Source: Brachypterus glaber (taxonomy: Eukaryota > Arthropoda > Insecta > Coleoptera > Kateretidae). From it: a stretch of 64,000 bases of DNA. Of the stretch, positions 1-11,771 are shown piece by piece (within the stretch, counting starts at the first letter, position 1; the number at the start of each line of letters is the position of its first letter). The DNA lies in NCBI GenBank assembly GCA_958510825.1, contig OY294044.1, forward strand, positions 100,974,893-101,038,892. Direction: 5' to 3'. The position numbers and the translations under genes are program-made. Below the pieces are notes generated by a model that ran no database searches, was not told the origin of the DNA, and was given only the letters and a program-made list of their open reading frames with translations.

Positions 1-222
1 CACCCCCTGGCCTTGGTTTGACCCCCCTTCCATTTTCGCTGAGCCCCCCCTGGTATTTTTTAAGTCATCCACCTTTGGGCGCCATTTTTTTTTGAAGGGG
101 TGCAATCTTTTCTGAATGAAAAAGCCCAGTTTTGGTTGAAACCGTTAGGGAGAAAGCTTTTTTTTGCGGGTGCCACCCTGGGGGCTGAGCCGCCCTAGAT
201 TTTTTTTCTGGTTACGGCCCTG
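1..222. mobile_element. Degenerate right part of a hAT-like element (tentative)
   Basis: The stretch is C-rich with long T runs and has no open frame of note. It ends in TTACGGCCCTG at 212-222, which resembles the CGGCCCTG end of the better preserved hAT element at 53040-53992. The left end lies outside the window, so no target duplication can be tested. The call rests only on this terminal likeness. Confidence 0.25.
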
Positions 223-387
223 AGGTTGACTTTTATGAACATGTTGTTGAACAGTACCGCGCTAGTCAGTACTGCAATAAGTGACAATTAATCACAGAAC
301 CATAATTTGCAATTTAAAAGTGGACAAAAAAAGTTTTAGTTTAGCAATTGAGAATGGAATTAAATTAACCAAATTATAGTTCTCCGC

Positions 388-556
388 ATGAAAGAAAGTC
401 TCCGACGCAAGGGGGAGGAATCATTCGCGCTCTCTTCTTTCCGTCAAGAGCGTTATAAGGCGTGCATTCCTACAAGGGCCTCCCACTTGCACACACATTC
501 CAAACATATTTCCCGTAGCCACAGATCCGTGCGTCAAACTATAAAGAATATGCCTG
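388..556. repeat. Dispersed repeat shared with 44262-44405
   Basis: This shares, in the same order, the blocks CCGACGCAAGGGGGAGG, a CTTCTTT(C/A)CGTCA block, a run of CACA-rich sequence, CACATCCGTG and ATATAAAG-like sequence with 44262-44405. The short open frame at 388-573 is carried by the repeat and has no recognisable protein signature. Shared CGTCA and TATAAAG-like motifs make it look like a piece of promoter or LTR, but no ends are visible. Confidence 0.45.
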
Positions 557-572
557 TAAAAATATTAAGATA

Positions 573-1517
573 AGTAATAAAACAATTTATATCATTTTGC
601 GATGAAAAAATATATGAGGGTTGACATATTATAAATTGTTAAAAAATAATCTTCCGAATTACACATGATTCTTCGAATAATCGGGAAAAATTCACTTTTT
701 ATTCAAATTTTCTGTCAAAGGGAATATTTACTCCAGGGGCATCTCCCCGGTCGTAATTATTTCCAGACAGCAATTTTTTATAAAAACAGCGAATTTTTCC
801 CGCATAATTCTCAGCCTCTTGTGTAATTATATATGAAAATAAAAACTTAAACGCATAAGTTCAAATTTAAATTAAGCCACTTTTTATACAAAATCAAGGA
901 GGTATATTTTGAGATAATACGATTTTTATATTTTGCTAAAACTGTTAGGTTTAGATTTTTGGATGGGGCTGTTCAAAAATGACGTCACATATTTTTGACC
1001 AAGTTTTGACCCCCCCCTCCCCCCACCGTAACCTTTCGTCACTTTTGCATTTACTCCCCTATAAAATAGGAGGGGGCTGCATAGCAGCATTTTCCAAATA
1101 TTACATTCAAACGTAGTTATGCGACAAATGGGGTTACTGCTTTCTAGCGTAGTGGGGCAGTATAGGGGGACGTTTCAAATAAATTTTGTGAAAAATCTTT
1201 TTTTTTTTTATTTTTTTGAAAAAAAAAATATTTTTGTTTTTCAAAAAAATACTTTTTTTCAAAAAAAAAATCTTTTTTCAAAAAAAGATAAAAATTAAAA
1301 AAATTATATTTTTTCAAAAAAAAAAAGTTTCAATATAATTTTTATTCGGTAAGGTGGCGTTAGGGGGCAGTGGTGGACAATATTTTAAGTGGCACCCTAA
1401 GCCTTGTGATTGCTTATTTGAAAAAGCTTAATTCTCTATTTAACCATGTAACTATTTATTTTTTGTTTAAATTGTGGCGAATAATAGACTTCGCCTATGA
1501 GTAAAAGTAAAAATCTT
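573..1517. other. AT-rich non-coding DNA with homopolymer block
   Basis: No gene is seen. A block at about 1190-1330 alternates A and T runs. At 965-1030 the sequence GGGGCTGTTC followed by GACGTCAC and a C-run resembles one end of the GGGGACGTCC-type elements seen at 31263-33168; no partner end was found. Confidence 0.5.
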
Positions 1518-2163
1518 AAAAAATCGTTGAAACTGGACTGTACTTTTTGTATGATTGTAAAATTTAAAAGCCTTGAAATCTTAATTTTTTCCTTTTGAGT
1601 ATACAAAATTATATGCCAAATTTCAAAATGATGAAATTATTTTATCAGGTGCCGAAAATCCGCCGAAGTTGCCCCTAAAATACTAAATTTGACGAATTTA
1701 CACCATAAATGTGAGAAAGGCTAAACAAACATTTAAAAAATATGTCTATCTGGATTTAACTTAATTTTATTAATAATATAAAATAATTTGACACGAACAA
1801 AACGAGCTAAGCCCCAAATAAGAGGTCTTTTTGGGTGCTTTTATTTGGCTCTTAGCTCATTTTGTTTCTGTTAAATTATTTTATATTATTAATAAACATT
1901 AAATAAAATTAAGTTAAGTCCAGATTGACATATTTTTTAAATGCTTTTTCAGCTGAGAAACGCATTTATGGTGAAAATTTGTCAAATGCAGTGTTTTAGG
2001 GGCAAAGGCGGATTTTCGGCACCTAATATATTCTATTTGATTATTTTGATTATTTTGAAATTTGGCACATAATTTTGTACACTCAAATGGAACAAATTAA
2101 GATTTCAAGGCTTTTAAATTTTCCAGTGATACAAAAAGTACAGCCCATTTTCAACGATTTTTT
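1518..2163. repeat. Large near-perfect palindrome (foldback element)
   Basis: About 310 bases at 1518-1830 are repeated in inverted orientation up to 2163, with a centre near 1825-1845 inside GAGCTAAG...CTTAGCTC. Both arms carry AGCCTTGAAATCTTAA, a GGTGCCGAAAATCCGCC block and TAAGTTAAATCCAGAT-like blocks with scattered mismatches. The apparent 61-aa frame at 2075 lies in the right arm and is not a gene. The arms are diverged enough to suggest an old foldback transposon. Confidence 0.75.
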
Positions 2164-2281
2164 ACGATATTTGGGTAATTTCATGATTTTATGGGTGCAA
2201 TTGGGACCCTTAGAAAAGTTTTATCACCCTTATATTTTTAGGATGTTCCAAAAAAAATAAGGTCCACCCTAATAAGACATA

Positions 2282-2935
2282 CAGGGTGATTGGTAATTCG
2301 ACCTATTCCTTGAAAAGGGTTATACTATAGGTCATTTGCAAGAAATGAAGTCCCATCAACTAGTGGTGGGAAATGAGCCCTACGGCCCTTCGAAGATAAC
2401 ATATTGAATGGGAAATAATAAAAAGCATCAATAAAATGTTAATGCTGCAGGGTGATTCTTCACTTAAAACTGAGCAAAAAAGTATTCTTTACCAAAACAC
2501 CTAAATTTAATAGTACAGGAATTTTAAAAAGTAACGTTTTTGGTAGCACAAAACGTTACAATAATTACATTTTTTATGTATTTTTACTGAAGGAATCCAT
2601 ATTTTGTATAAAATATCCAAAAAAAGTATACATAAAAAGCTTGGGGCAAAAATGTGTTAAGCCTAGTACATTTTTCCGTTTAGGGACGCCTCTGGATAAA
2701 GTCAAAAATATAAATTAATATAAACTTATTGCCCTTATTAATACTAGTATACATGCAAAAGCCAGTTGCTCTAGCTTAAAGGGTACAAGAGTTATTAATT
2801 AAAAACATTATTACAATTTTAAAGGGCCGTAGTTCCCTTAATGCTCATTTCCGACCAGTTGATGGGGCTTAATTTGTTGCATTGACCTATAGTATAACCC
2901 CTTTCAAGGAATAGGTCGAATAACCAATCACCCTG
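2282..2935. mobile_element. Mariner-type foldback, TA target duplication
   Basis: The ends are CAGGGTGATTGGT at 2282 and ACCAATCACCCTG ending at 2935, each bounded by TA, as expected for Tc1/mariner insertion. The inverted repeats run on for roughly 120 bases: both carry GACCTATTCCTTGAAAGGGG-like and CTATAGGTCA blocks, then GGGCCGTAG. There is no transposase; the 88-aa frame at 2452-2718 has no DDD/DDE features. It is a non-autonomous copy. Confidence 0.75.
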
Positions 2936-3282
2936 TATATAAAATACAGCTGGGAGAAAACAATGAAATAAAAATGCTCACCAGTCTAAGACTACTCTGC
3001 CTTGCTAAGCTGAAAGGTCCTATCTACATAGGTTTAACATACACAGATTAGAAGGCAGTACTACCCTAGCCAACCTGCCTATCCATTGCCACAGCTGCGA
3101 AGAGTACAAAAACACAATTTAATTTAATTTTCTTATCGAAAGCACGTTTCATTTGTTTATTAAAAAGCAGGATTCTAAAAAAACACATGCAAGTTTTGCA
3201 GGAAAATCGGGTCAGAGTTAAATTAAATTTTGAGCAAAAAATAAGATATGTATACGAGAGAAAATAATAACACAAAAAAATA
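2936..3282. other. Non-coding, nothing recognised
   Basis: AT-rich sequence with no gene, repeat boundary or RNA signature that I can support. Confidence 0.4.
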
Positions 3283-3800
3283 CACTGCCCAGTAAAAGTG
3301 CTTTCCCATTTTTCCCATCAGCTCGTAAAATTGATTTTTTATTATCAGATTCACTTTTAGCAATCTTAAAAATATACCAAAAACCCCTGTATAGCAATTT
3401 TGAAGAAATTATTGAAAATATTTAAAAATATTTACCCCCTCACCCCCTCGGGGGTGGAGTTAGAAAAATGTTATTATCAAATTCAATTTCAGCGACCTCA
3501 AAAAGCCCACCCTAAAGCATCTTTCAAATTAAAAAAAAATGTATTTTTTCCCATTTGTCCCCCTTGCTGCACCCCAATGTTCACCGAAAAAAATCCCGAG
3601 AAGAACTCTTGGTAACATACCTGTATGCGAAATTTTAAGTCTCTAGCTTTAAGCTTTCTTAAGTTATCGGGCACACAAAATTTCCCGGACAGACCGATCG
3701 ACCGATCCATCGATCGACTGACATTGAAATTAATTTTTGAAAATTTTTGCACGAATACAAGGCTATCCGAAATTTTGAAAATTTTCAAAATGGGACAGCA
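3283..3800. mobile_element. TIR element end with short tandem units
   Basis: A TA followed by CACTGCCCAGTAAAAGTG and TTTCCCATTTT marks an end whose inverted counterpart is at 36330-36352 (AAATGGGAAAG, then CTGGTCAGTG before TA). The body contains degenerate units with AAAAACCCC, CACCCCCTCGGGGG and a run of CGATCGAC-like sequence near 3700. The right boundary of this copy was not found. Short open frames on both strands here are repeat-borne. Confidence 0.5.
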
Positions 3801-4793
3801 ATAGGTAGGTAGGTATACATTTATATTTTGTATTTGATTATTAATATTTTATTATAATTTTTATTTGTAAATATATTTTTATCTATTTGCGTTTTCTAGT
3901 AACCTGTTTGTACTTTCGGTTTGGGTGTTATAATAAGCTTTATTGTAAAACAATTTTAGTGTTTTTTTTTTTTTTGTTTTTTAGTTTATTGTAAAACAGT
4001 TTGGGGGATTCGAAGTAAAAATAAAAAAGTTGGCAACTTGAGCAATGATGAAAGTCAACATCTTAGGCTAATTTTTAGGATTTGGGTTTTAGATAGGACA
4101 TTTCTTTATAGTAAACATGGAGCTAGTGCAAAGCAATCAAATGGTGTGCTTATCTCAAAAAGTGAATTTTTGCAGATAGGATAAGTTGTCGTATTGCAAA
4201 TCAGACTCGTCCAACAAACAAATTCCTGGAACGAAAAAATTATGTTTGGCTTAGTTTACACTATGGGGACTATGTTTTAAGATCAGCTACTTTTTGTCTA
4301 CCTCCCTGTTTACAGAAAGTGATAAACAAAGATAGGTAGATAAAAAGTACCTAAACGTAAAATATAGTTCCTATGGTGTAAACTAAACCCCTAGGTACCT
4401 ATCTAGTAAATAAATGTAAAAATATAATTATTTTCTTCAAATCATTTAAAATTATAGTTCAGAGACCAGAACAAGGAGAATGACCTAGGTATTCCGGCCG
4501 GCCCTGACCATTTCTAGTCAATTTTCAAATTATACATAAACTGCTTCCATGGGCGCCCTAAACACATTTTTCAAGAGGAGGTATTTTTTATAAAAAGAAC
4601 CAAAAAAAGGTTAATCATGTTCATAGTCCAGAGCCGTAGAGAAGGCAAATTATGGGGAGGGGAAGTAGAAAGTACAAATTAAAAAAAAATTGATTAATTT
4701 TTTTTTAAATTTTTTATCCAATCCAAAAAAATCAGCTAGGCTCTAAATAAATGTCAACTGTTTGCCATAGATAAATTCGTGGAACTTTTTATA
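3801..4793. other. Non-coding, nothing firm
   Basis: The sequence is AT-rich. A motif GTTATAATAAGCTTTATTG followed by two TTGTAAAACA blocks at 3930-4000 recurs at 13585-13640, so some old repeat is present. GGCCGGCCCTG near 4497 resembles a hAT end but has no partner. Confidence 0.4.
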
Positions 4794-5029
4794 TACTGAT
4801 AAAACAGTTTATTTGTGTGTAAAATATATTTGGTAGGATATGGCCAATTGAATTATTTGGTTGTGACAAATAAATTTTATTTTTGTTCCCATTAATAAAT
4901 GATTTTGAAATTAAAATATTTATTTATATGAACTAAATATTTATTTGACTCAAATAAAATGTATTACTCACAACCAAATAATTTAATTGGCCATATCCAA
5001 ATAAATCTAAATTATCTTTTTTATCAGTG
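4794..5029. mobile_element. Mariner-like MITE, 236 bp
   Basis: TA-bounded ends TACTGATAAAA and TTTTATCAGTG frame two inverted arms. Both arms carry GGATATGGCCAATT and TTATTTGGTTGTGA-type blocks. There is no open reading frame. The size and TA duplication fit a non-autonomous Tc1/mariner element. Confidence 0.65.
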
Positions 5030-5254
5030 TACAAGCATTGAACCGTCATGTAATTTAATTGTAATGTAATTATACAGTCCGTAATTGATAATAGGTGTAA
5101 ATCAATGTAAGTCTAAGTAATTTTACATTAATGTTGTAATTTTGAGTAAATTTAAATTAATTTACAGCCCTTTATAAAATTTTACCATGGTGAAATAGTA
5201 AAAAGACTGCAGGTTTTTAAATTATTTTACAGTAAATTAAATTTATTTAAACAC

Positions 5255-5796
5255 ATATACACAAATTCATAAATTATACAAAGTCAAGTATAGTAAAACT
5301 ATTTAGTAAACTAAGGTATATTTAAAGTATTTTACATGCATTTTTTACCGCGTAGGTGTCAACTTTTTTATCGTATCCAGCAAAGTGATGACTTACAAAC
5401 ATCAATAAATATCCATTCCATACAATTTACCAACTTTATCTAGGTAGTTAGCAAATTTCGAAGTATGTAACTTGAGCAATGATGGGGAAGAAGCACCCTA
5501 CATCCTCTCTTAGATACGGCTCTTCATATACACAAATTCATAAATTATACAAAGTCAAGTATAGTAAAACTATTTAGTAAACTAAGGTATATTTAAAGTA
5601 TTTTACATGCATTTTTTACCGCGTAGGTGTCAACTTTTTTATCGTATCCAGAAAAGTGATGTCTTACAAACATCAATAAATATCCATTCCATACAATTTA
5701 CCAACTTTATCTAGGTAGTTAGCAAATTTCGAAGTAAGTAACTTGAGAAATGATGGGGAAGAAGCACCCTACATCCTCTCTTAGATACGGCTCTTC
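5255..5796. repeat. Head-to-tail 271-bp duplication
   Basis: The unit at 5255-5525 is repeated at 5526-5796, both copies ending in GATACGGCTCTTC. I count about four base differences between copies (for example CAGCAAAG versus CAGAAAAG), so the duplication is recent. The unit has no open frame. It could be a genuine segmental event or an assembly duplication. Confidence 0.85.
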
Positions 5797-5996
5797 TTTG
5801 GGCTTTTTTAATTTTTTTTTTCATGCAGAGCAGGTAAAAATGAGATAATGCATTTCAGAGATAGAAATCCTTGCACCGAGAAGACTAAAATAACTTCCAG
5901 GGACATAAAAGCTATTTCATCTCTCTATATTTTGGCATCAGACACCCCCTTTAGGTGGTTTGGAAGTCACTATAAGCCGGTGGTCCACAGAAGGTA

Positions 5997-6205
5997 TAGT
6001 CTGTTTCTTCAAGCAAGATATTAAATTAAAAATCGCACAGTAAATATTTTCAAAACTGATTCGAATATTGGATGTGCGAATATACTGCGTAGTTTATTTT
6101 ATAAAACAACTAGATTCTATACACAAACATATACTATTCAAACCTGTTGTAAAAATATTCACTGTGCGATTTTTAATTTACTATCTTGCTTGAAGAAACA
6201 GACCA
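5997..6205. mobile_element. Hairpin MITE, 209 bp, TA duplication
   Basis: TA-flanked ends TAGTCTGTTTCTTCAAGC and GCTTGAAGAAACAGACCA extend into arms of about 55 bases. These share AAATTAAAAATCGCACAGT and its complement. The core has no coding potential. It is a typical non-autonomous DNA element. Confidence 0.75.
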
Positions 6206-6700
6206 TAGTATGCAAAATGGGTGTTTGGCCTGCGTAATATAATCATGCATTACTGTGGCATTATCCCCCTTCAATGCAAGTTTGCCAACTTTGCCTCCTT
6301 TAGGTGTGTTTTTATATTTGTTCATTTTTAAATGTTTTTAAACCAATTCGATCTTCCTCAGCCCCTTCACCCAAACTACGCTCATGTCTGCTTCCATTGT
6401 AAAATTGTCTTGGGGGCAAACACTCAATTCTAGAACACCTGCCGATTGCATTTTATTTCTACTCCTCCTCCTCTATTTGATTCTGCTGAAAAACTGCGGG
6501 ACACTTGTTGTTTAGCTGCCATTTGTTTTTGTTGCTGTTGCCTTTTTGTTGTTTTCTTTGTCATTTTTACTGTCGATTTAGATATGTTATTTTTACAAAA
6601 CAGTTTATGTTAGAATATATCAAAAATATAAAAAAAGATACCAACTTACAAAAAAATATGATGTTTGTTTTTTAAAAAGATAGAAGGTAAAAAAAACTTT
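6206..6700. other. Non-coding, nothing recognised
   Basis: A slightly less AT-rich stretch with TTG/CTG-rich sequence near 6510-6560. I see no exon, RNA gene or repeat boundary. Confidence 0.4.
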
Positions 6701-6721
6701 TGTTCTTCACATTAGGATAAC

Positions 6722-7236
6722 ATGTGCAAAAAAGACTACACGCCAAAAAGTGTAAAAAAAATAATTCCTTATCAATTATTGATTCACAGGTACGAGACAA
6801 GAAAAAAAGAAAACATATATCAGCCATTTTCTAGGATAAATGTAAGTAGAGATAACTGCTATAATAAAGGTATAACATTCTATAATAAACTACCACGTAC
6901 AATTTTAAGCATTAGTAGTAAAAATCATTTTAAAACCACACTAAAAAATTACCTAATTGAACTGGTACCGTACTCAGCTGAGGATGTACGTTTTGTTTAG
7001 TGTTAATATGATAATATGCAAAAATACAAACTTAAAACCTTATTTTAATTGTGATGTATATTAATGTATGATGCATACATTATTATATAGTTTAAACTAT
7101 TTATTCTTAAATTATTATTCTTTTAGACGTATCTTCTAACATGACTAAGTTTATATAGTCTAGGTACCTACTCTGTGTACTCATATGTATTATGTTATAT
7201 TGGTAAATAAATATATCTATCTATCTATCTATCTAT
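6722..7236 (+). mobile_element. 5'-truncated LINE: reverse-transcriptase tail and 3' UTR
   Basis: The frame at 6722-7000 (92 aa) matches the extreme C-terminus of CR1/L2-type LINE ORF2 proteins. A HRYETRKKENIYQP stretch is followed by YNKGITFYNKLPRTI (the usual YN-LP signature), a SFK-like amphipathic segment and a last FYS-like motif (PYSAEDVRF). All catalytic reverse-transcriptase motifs lie upstream in the parent and are missing. After the stop come about 200 bases of UTR, AATAAA near 7206 and a (TATC)n tail to 7236, typical of LINEs that end in microsatellites. The ATG at 6722 is only the first in the surviving frame. A dead, 5'-truncated insertion; family assignment is from pattern memory, not a search. 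Confidence 0.65.
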
Positions 7237-7309
7237 GATATGAGATCAAATGACATTTATTTAAGTAAAAATCCCAGCATTTTGCACAAATAAGTGATCA
7301 TGTCTTCGT

Positions 7310-8520
7310 AGGGTGGACCTTTTTTTACGGGTAGAAACACCCGAAAATATATTTTTTTGCATTTGCAATTGCATTTGCATTTTTGGGTTTAGAATTTTAG
7401 AACGTCCAGAAAATATGAAAAAAGTGGGTGTAAAAAAATGTCTGTGTGTCTGTATTTAAACCTTATAACTGTTAAACGGAACGTCCGATTTGAAAAATTC
7501 TTTCACCAAAGGATTCAGGACTATTTACGTCACATCATATATGGTTAACATTAGCGTAGGGCAAGGGTGGCAAAATGGACAAAAACTATAATTTTTAGCG
7601 ATATCTCACTTATTATTTATACTAGGACAATTCTTTTTTGCATAAATGAAAATAACTACGTAACTCCATACAAAAACACATTTTTATCGTGGGACTATTA
7701 GTTTCCGAGATATATCTTAATAAATTTTGATATATTTATACATTTTTAATTAGATGCCAAATCATACTAGTAAAAAATCAGTCATAGGAAAAATAACATT
7801 TTGATGTTTTTGAATAAATTTATATCTGATAATGGCCTCGTTAAAAAAGACAATTCTATAAAGCTAGAAAGAAAAAAGGAAATGGTAAAAAATACAGAAA
7901 AAGTAACGAATCCGTGAAAATTGAAAACAAGAAAATTGCTGATAAACTTGAACTTTTACGATTAGTTTAAAATACATAAGATTTCCACCCGTCTAGAAAA
8001 AGTACCCGTTTCACATTTCTTTAATATTAGGTTTGCAAAAACCTCTATATACCATTTTTTATCGAAATTCCTTAAAATTTACATAAACCTTCGCCATATT
8101 GGATCCGTCATTTTGTTTTTTTTTTGTCTTTAATCTCGGATTCAGCAACTCCAATAACCCCTGAAAACCAATTTTTATTAAAATCCGTTAAAATTTTTCG
8201 ACATATTGGATCCCCATTTTGAATTTTTAATTAAATTATAATGGATTCAAATTTCCCGACAATAAAATCCCTGGATTACAGTTTTGATCAAAATCCGTTA
8301 AAATTCACATTTTTTTTTTGCCATAATAGATCCGCCATTTTGAGATTTCAATTATTAAGGTTGGATTCGAATTCAGCGACCCTAAAAACCCTTATATACC
8401 AATTTTTATAAAAATTCGTTAAAATTCACAAACCTTTTCCGCCATATTGAATCCGCAATGTTGAATTTTTAATTTTTAATATTGGATTTGGTTTTAGCAA
8501 CCTCCAATACATACGAAAAA
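7310..8520. repeat. Degenerate tandem repeats with CGCCATTTTG motif
   Basis: From about 8040 to 8510 four units of roughly 110-130 bases repeat the order AATTTTTATxAAAATCCGTTAAAATT, CCATATTGGATCCGCCATTTTG and a GGATTC(A/G)-CAGC block. Related CGGATCCAATAT blocks recur at 29700-29960 in the opposite orientation. The left part (7310-8040) is unassigned, with TGTCTGTGTGTCTGTATT as its only salient feature. Confidence 0.55.
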
Positions 8521-8730
8521 AATTCTGGTCTATAGTGTAGTTTAAGAAAGAATGTTATCGTGTGGATTTACGAAAAGTATTAAAACGGAAAGATTCCTAA
8601 GAAAAACTTAACAAACCGGTATCAATAATAAGGGTAGTATTAAGGCTAATTTTTGTAAATTCAATAGGTAATAAAAGCTTCCTTAATAAGTCATTGCCCT
8701 AACAACAACGCATTTAGGAAATAGTATATT

Positions 8731-9309
8731 TCTAACCTAATAAGAAAATGAAACATTTCCAACTTGAGAAATGCTATTTGGCCGAGGCGCACCCTAGGCC
8801 AAATTAGCATCTCAAGAGTTGGAAATGTCATTTTCCTATGCGGTTAGAACAGAATTTTATTCACAAGCATAAATAAATAACACATTACCTCATAAAATTC
8901 ACCATTTTAAATGATCAACTACAAAAATTTTGCACATTTAAAACGTCACTATAAATTTCAACTAAATAATAATTAGTTCGTTGTTATTTCCTATTATCTG
9001 TCTCGTTATGAACCATATAATATATAAATAAATATTATTTCTTATTGTTTCTCGTAGAAATAAACAAAAAGGTTAGGTTAGTTAATTCGCAAACTACAGT
9101 GGTTTACAGACAAGACGATACCTTCGCTATCCATGAGTTATAACCAAAAAAAGCCAAAACAGAGGTTAGATATCTAGATATTCATATCTAACCTAGGTTA
9201 GAAAAGAAAAGTTTTATTAACTTTTAAAGAAACATAAAAATGATAGATTTTGCAACTTTTTATATTGCATATAAAGAAAGTTTTTCTGTATGCTTGTGAA
9301 TAAAACATT
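8731..9309. mobile_element. Terminal-hairpin element A
   Basis: A long hairpin (8731-8847) has arms ACATTTCCAACTTGAG / CTCAAGAGTTGGAAATGT and an inner TTTGGCC/GGCCAAA stem. At its apex an internal loop pairs GA (8784-8785) with TA (8795-8796), around a small GCA-containing loop. The hairpin adjoins the terminal repeat AATTTTATTCACAAGCAT (8853-8870), whose inverted partner ATGCTTGTGAATAAAA is at 9290-9305. The core has no protein signature. The layout (hairpin outside one T-rich inverted repeat) is the one shared by the elements at 20344, 41144, 45745, 47055, 47485, 57193 and 58855. Confidence 0.65.
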
Positions 9310-9699
9310 TTTTTCAATTCAGCAGTTTTCTTTTTAAATTTTTAATAGACTTTTTTTTTATATTAGGTCATCCTTTGATGAAATCTAGTGGCCTTTGTTT
9401 TGGTACCACTCAAGCGTGGCATAAGAACGAGGTTCAACAAAGTTAGGATTGAGATAGGTTAGTTTTGAATCGAGACAAGTGCCTAAACTTGGGTCCGCTT
9501 GTTTGTAAAACAAAACCAAAGGAGTTCAAAGACTTGCTTTATTCGACATATTAAAATAAAAATTCTTTCTTTTTATTAGGATGTAGGACTTTTAATCTTT
9601 TTTTTTCAATTGTATTTAGAAGTGTCACTTTTTTGTATAATAAACATGTACGAAAAGTGTATTTTTTCGGCCTAGGCCGCAAAAGTAAAATAGTCGACG

Positions 9700-9770
9700 T
9701 TGATTGGTTAATTACGGTTGCCAATCTCGCTCTTCGAGCTAGGATGGAAACCTCCGTAATCACCCTAAAA
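9700..9770. other. GA-type hairpin
   Basis: Read on the minus strand, the apex is TA-GCTC-GAA-GAGC-GA, inside a stem CCATCC/GATTGG and an outer ATTACGG/CCGTAAT stem. It belongs to the recurrent hairpin class with a GA (here GA/TA) internal loop and GAA triloop. No terminal repeat pair was found with confidence, so its parent element is unknown. Confidence 0.6.
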
Positions 9771-10014
9771 ACATAATTTTTTATCCTTGCATCATAAACT
9801 ACTATTTTCTTTAGTTTTAACGAACAATGATTATACTTTTAATATCTAATTATACCAGCTTTGCACAGAATACGAAACCTTTTAGTTACTTTTAACAGGT
9901 TATTTTTTTAATTAAAATTCTTATTTTAACAACACTTTATCAAGTAAAATAAAAAATATATAAATAGAAAATGCCGAGGTTTTATTTTAATTATTGCAAT
10001 AGTTAAAGTACATA

Positions 10015-10295
10015 CACGGTGTATTTGAAATAGGAAAAAAGTTTGGGACAAAAAACTGATAAGGACCCCCGTTATGCACACCCTTGGGTAATATAAGTAC
10101 ATGAAAATAACGTACGAAGATGGGTCTTATTAGGATTAATTTAAGTGTAAAATCGCTCAAAGGGTTCCTGAGTTATTAAAGGGGCTTAGCTCCCTTACGA
10201 CGCATTTTGAGATACATGTTTGTAGGAACTTTTGTCATATTTTATGATGTAGAATCACTCCTTAAAATTATTGATCCTATTAAAAATACACCTTG
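10015..10295. mobile_element. Mariner-type MITE, 281 bp
   Basis: TA-bounded ends CACGGTGTATTTGAAATAGG and CCTATTAAAAATACACCTTG mark the element. Its interior block CTTAGCTCCCTTACGACGC and the GATGTAGAATCACT block recur at 17290-17405. There is no transposase frame. Confidence 0.65.
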
Positions 10296-11453
10296 TATAT
10301 TGTTAATATGTGTAGGTACTATACAATGTTCTACCGATCGCAACTTGATAAAACAAAATACTCTCTAACAATCGAGATCTAGATCTAGTAAAACAAAACA
10401 GATGGAAGTAAAGAGAGATATAACAAGCGAATTAAGAAGCAGCAGCTAGCAAAAAAACAAGAAAATAAATAGAAGAAGGCTCTGAGTCAAGTTCACGAGA
10501 GGAGAAGTAGCATCCATCGGCAGTAGTTTCAATTAATACCTAAAAAAGCACACGTCAATTCTAAATTCCAGTCACAGGCGGCTTGTCGCGGTTCAATTGT
10601 TTCACGGCATTGCCCCGTCCGTTCGCCCCGGCCCCCCATGCCCCTTCGCACATAAGATCCAAAGGATTAAAATGGCGTTCATAATTTGATGATCAAATAT
10701 TTTATTCCACCCCCTAGCTATGCCTCAATTTACGCGTAGTATTCATATTTTAAATTTTTAAAGAGTTTGGTAAACCAAAAATTTTATAACTGAAAAAGGG
10801 TTATTTTTGAGATTTTTTTAGCGATATAACTTCAATCTGCAGGAGCTTATTGAGATTATTTAGAATGTTTATGTTGTAAAACTACAATACCTATTGATAT
10901 TTTTTTTGTACTAACATGTAATTTTTTATAATGTGTCAGATACGGCAGTGGTGTAACTACAAATTGGAGGCCCTTGTTCAAAAAAGGCTTTGGGCGGAGT
11001 TTAGTTATTTACTTTTTGAAAACAATTTCAAGAAAAAAATCACTAAGCAAAATTTTACAAAATTCACCTTTCAGTAATGTTTTAATATGTGATGAAATTA
11101 TAGGGATACTATATCCTATAATAGGTCACACATTTTCCAAAAAATCTGAAAAAAATATTATAAAATAAATAATTAAAAAAAAAAACGGGATAGGACGATA
11201 ATAAAATAAAAAGAATGTTGAATTTTTTTGAAAGAATCATCCGAGTGCTTTTTTTCCAATGGTGGACTTTTTTAAGGGTTTTGACCTTGTCACAAATAAA
11301 GATCTAGTTATGGACTTCTTCAAGAGTTTTGATAAATTAAGATCGAGTCCTATGCTAGACAAGGGAACAAAATATCAAAAATAGTCCTTTTATTTATGAA
11401 AAACAAAAGCATGTAATAAAATCTATTCTGTTATTTATTATTTTCTAATCATC
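10296..11453. other. Non-coding; possible element end at 10945
   Basis: No gene is recognised. CAGTGGTGTAACTAC at 10945-10959 looks like one end of a TIR transposon, but no partner was found. The 64-aa frame at 10974-11168 shows no domain. Confidence 0.4.
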
Positions 11454-11683
11454 GTACAGAGTGATATTGGTACCATGTGCTTGAGACACGCAATTCTTCA
11501 ACTTGCTACCATTCTAGCAATAGATGGCGCACAATCCTACATCAATATAATGACTATATTCCTTTTGCGAATAAAGTCTAAAATAGTTTTCTTAATCAGC
11601 GTGCAGAGTTGACTCTTAGTACTAAAGAGGGCCAGCAGCCCGAAACTGTCAGTCTACCAATATCACTCTGTACGATGATTAGA
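11454..11683. mobile_element. TIR element, 230 bp, perfect 29-bp inverted repeats
   Basis: The left end (11454-11482, beginning TCTAATCATCGTACAG) is matched exactly, base for base over 29 positions, by the inverted right end (11655-11683). The centre contains no frame. I could not define a target duplication. Its perfect ends suggest a young insertion. Confidence 0.75.
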
Positions 11684-11771
11684 TAATAGATTGATGTAAT
11701 AATAAATTAATATTTTTATAATTTTGTTTAAAATTACAAATGTCTGTCCTTACTATTCTTTTATGTATTGT

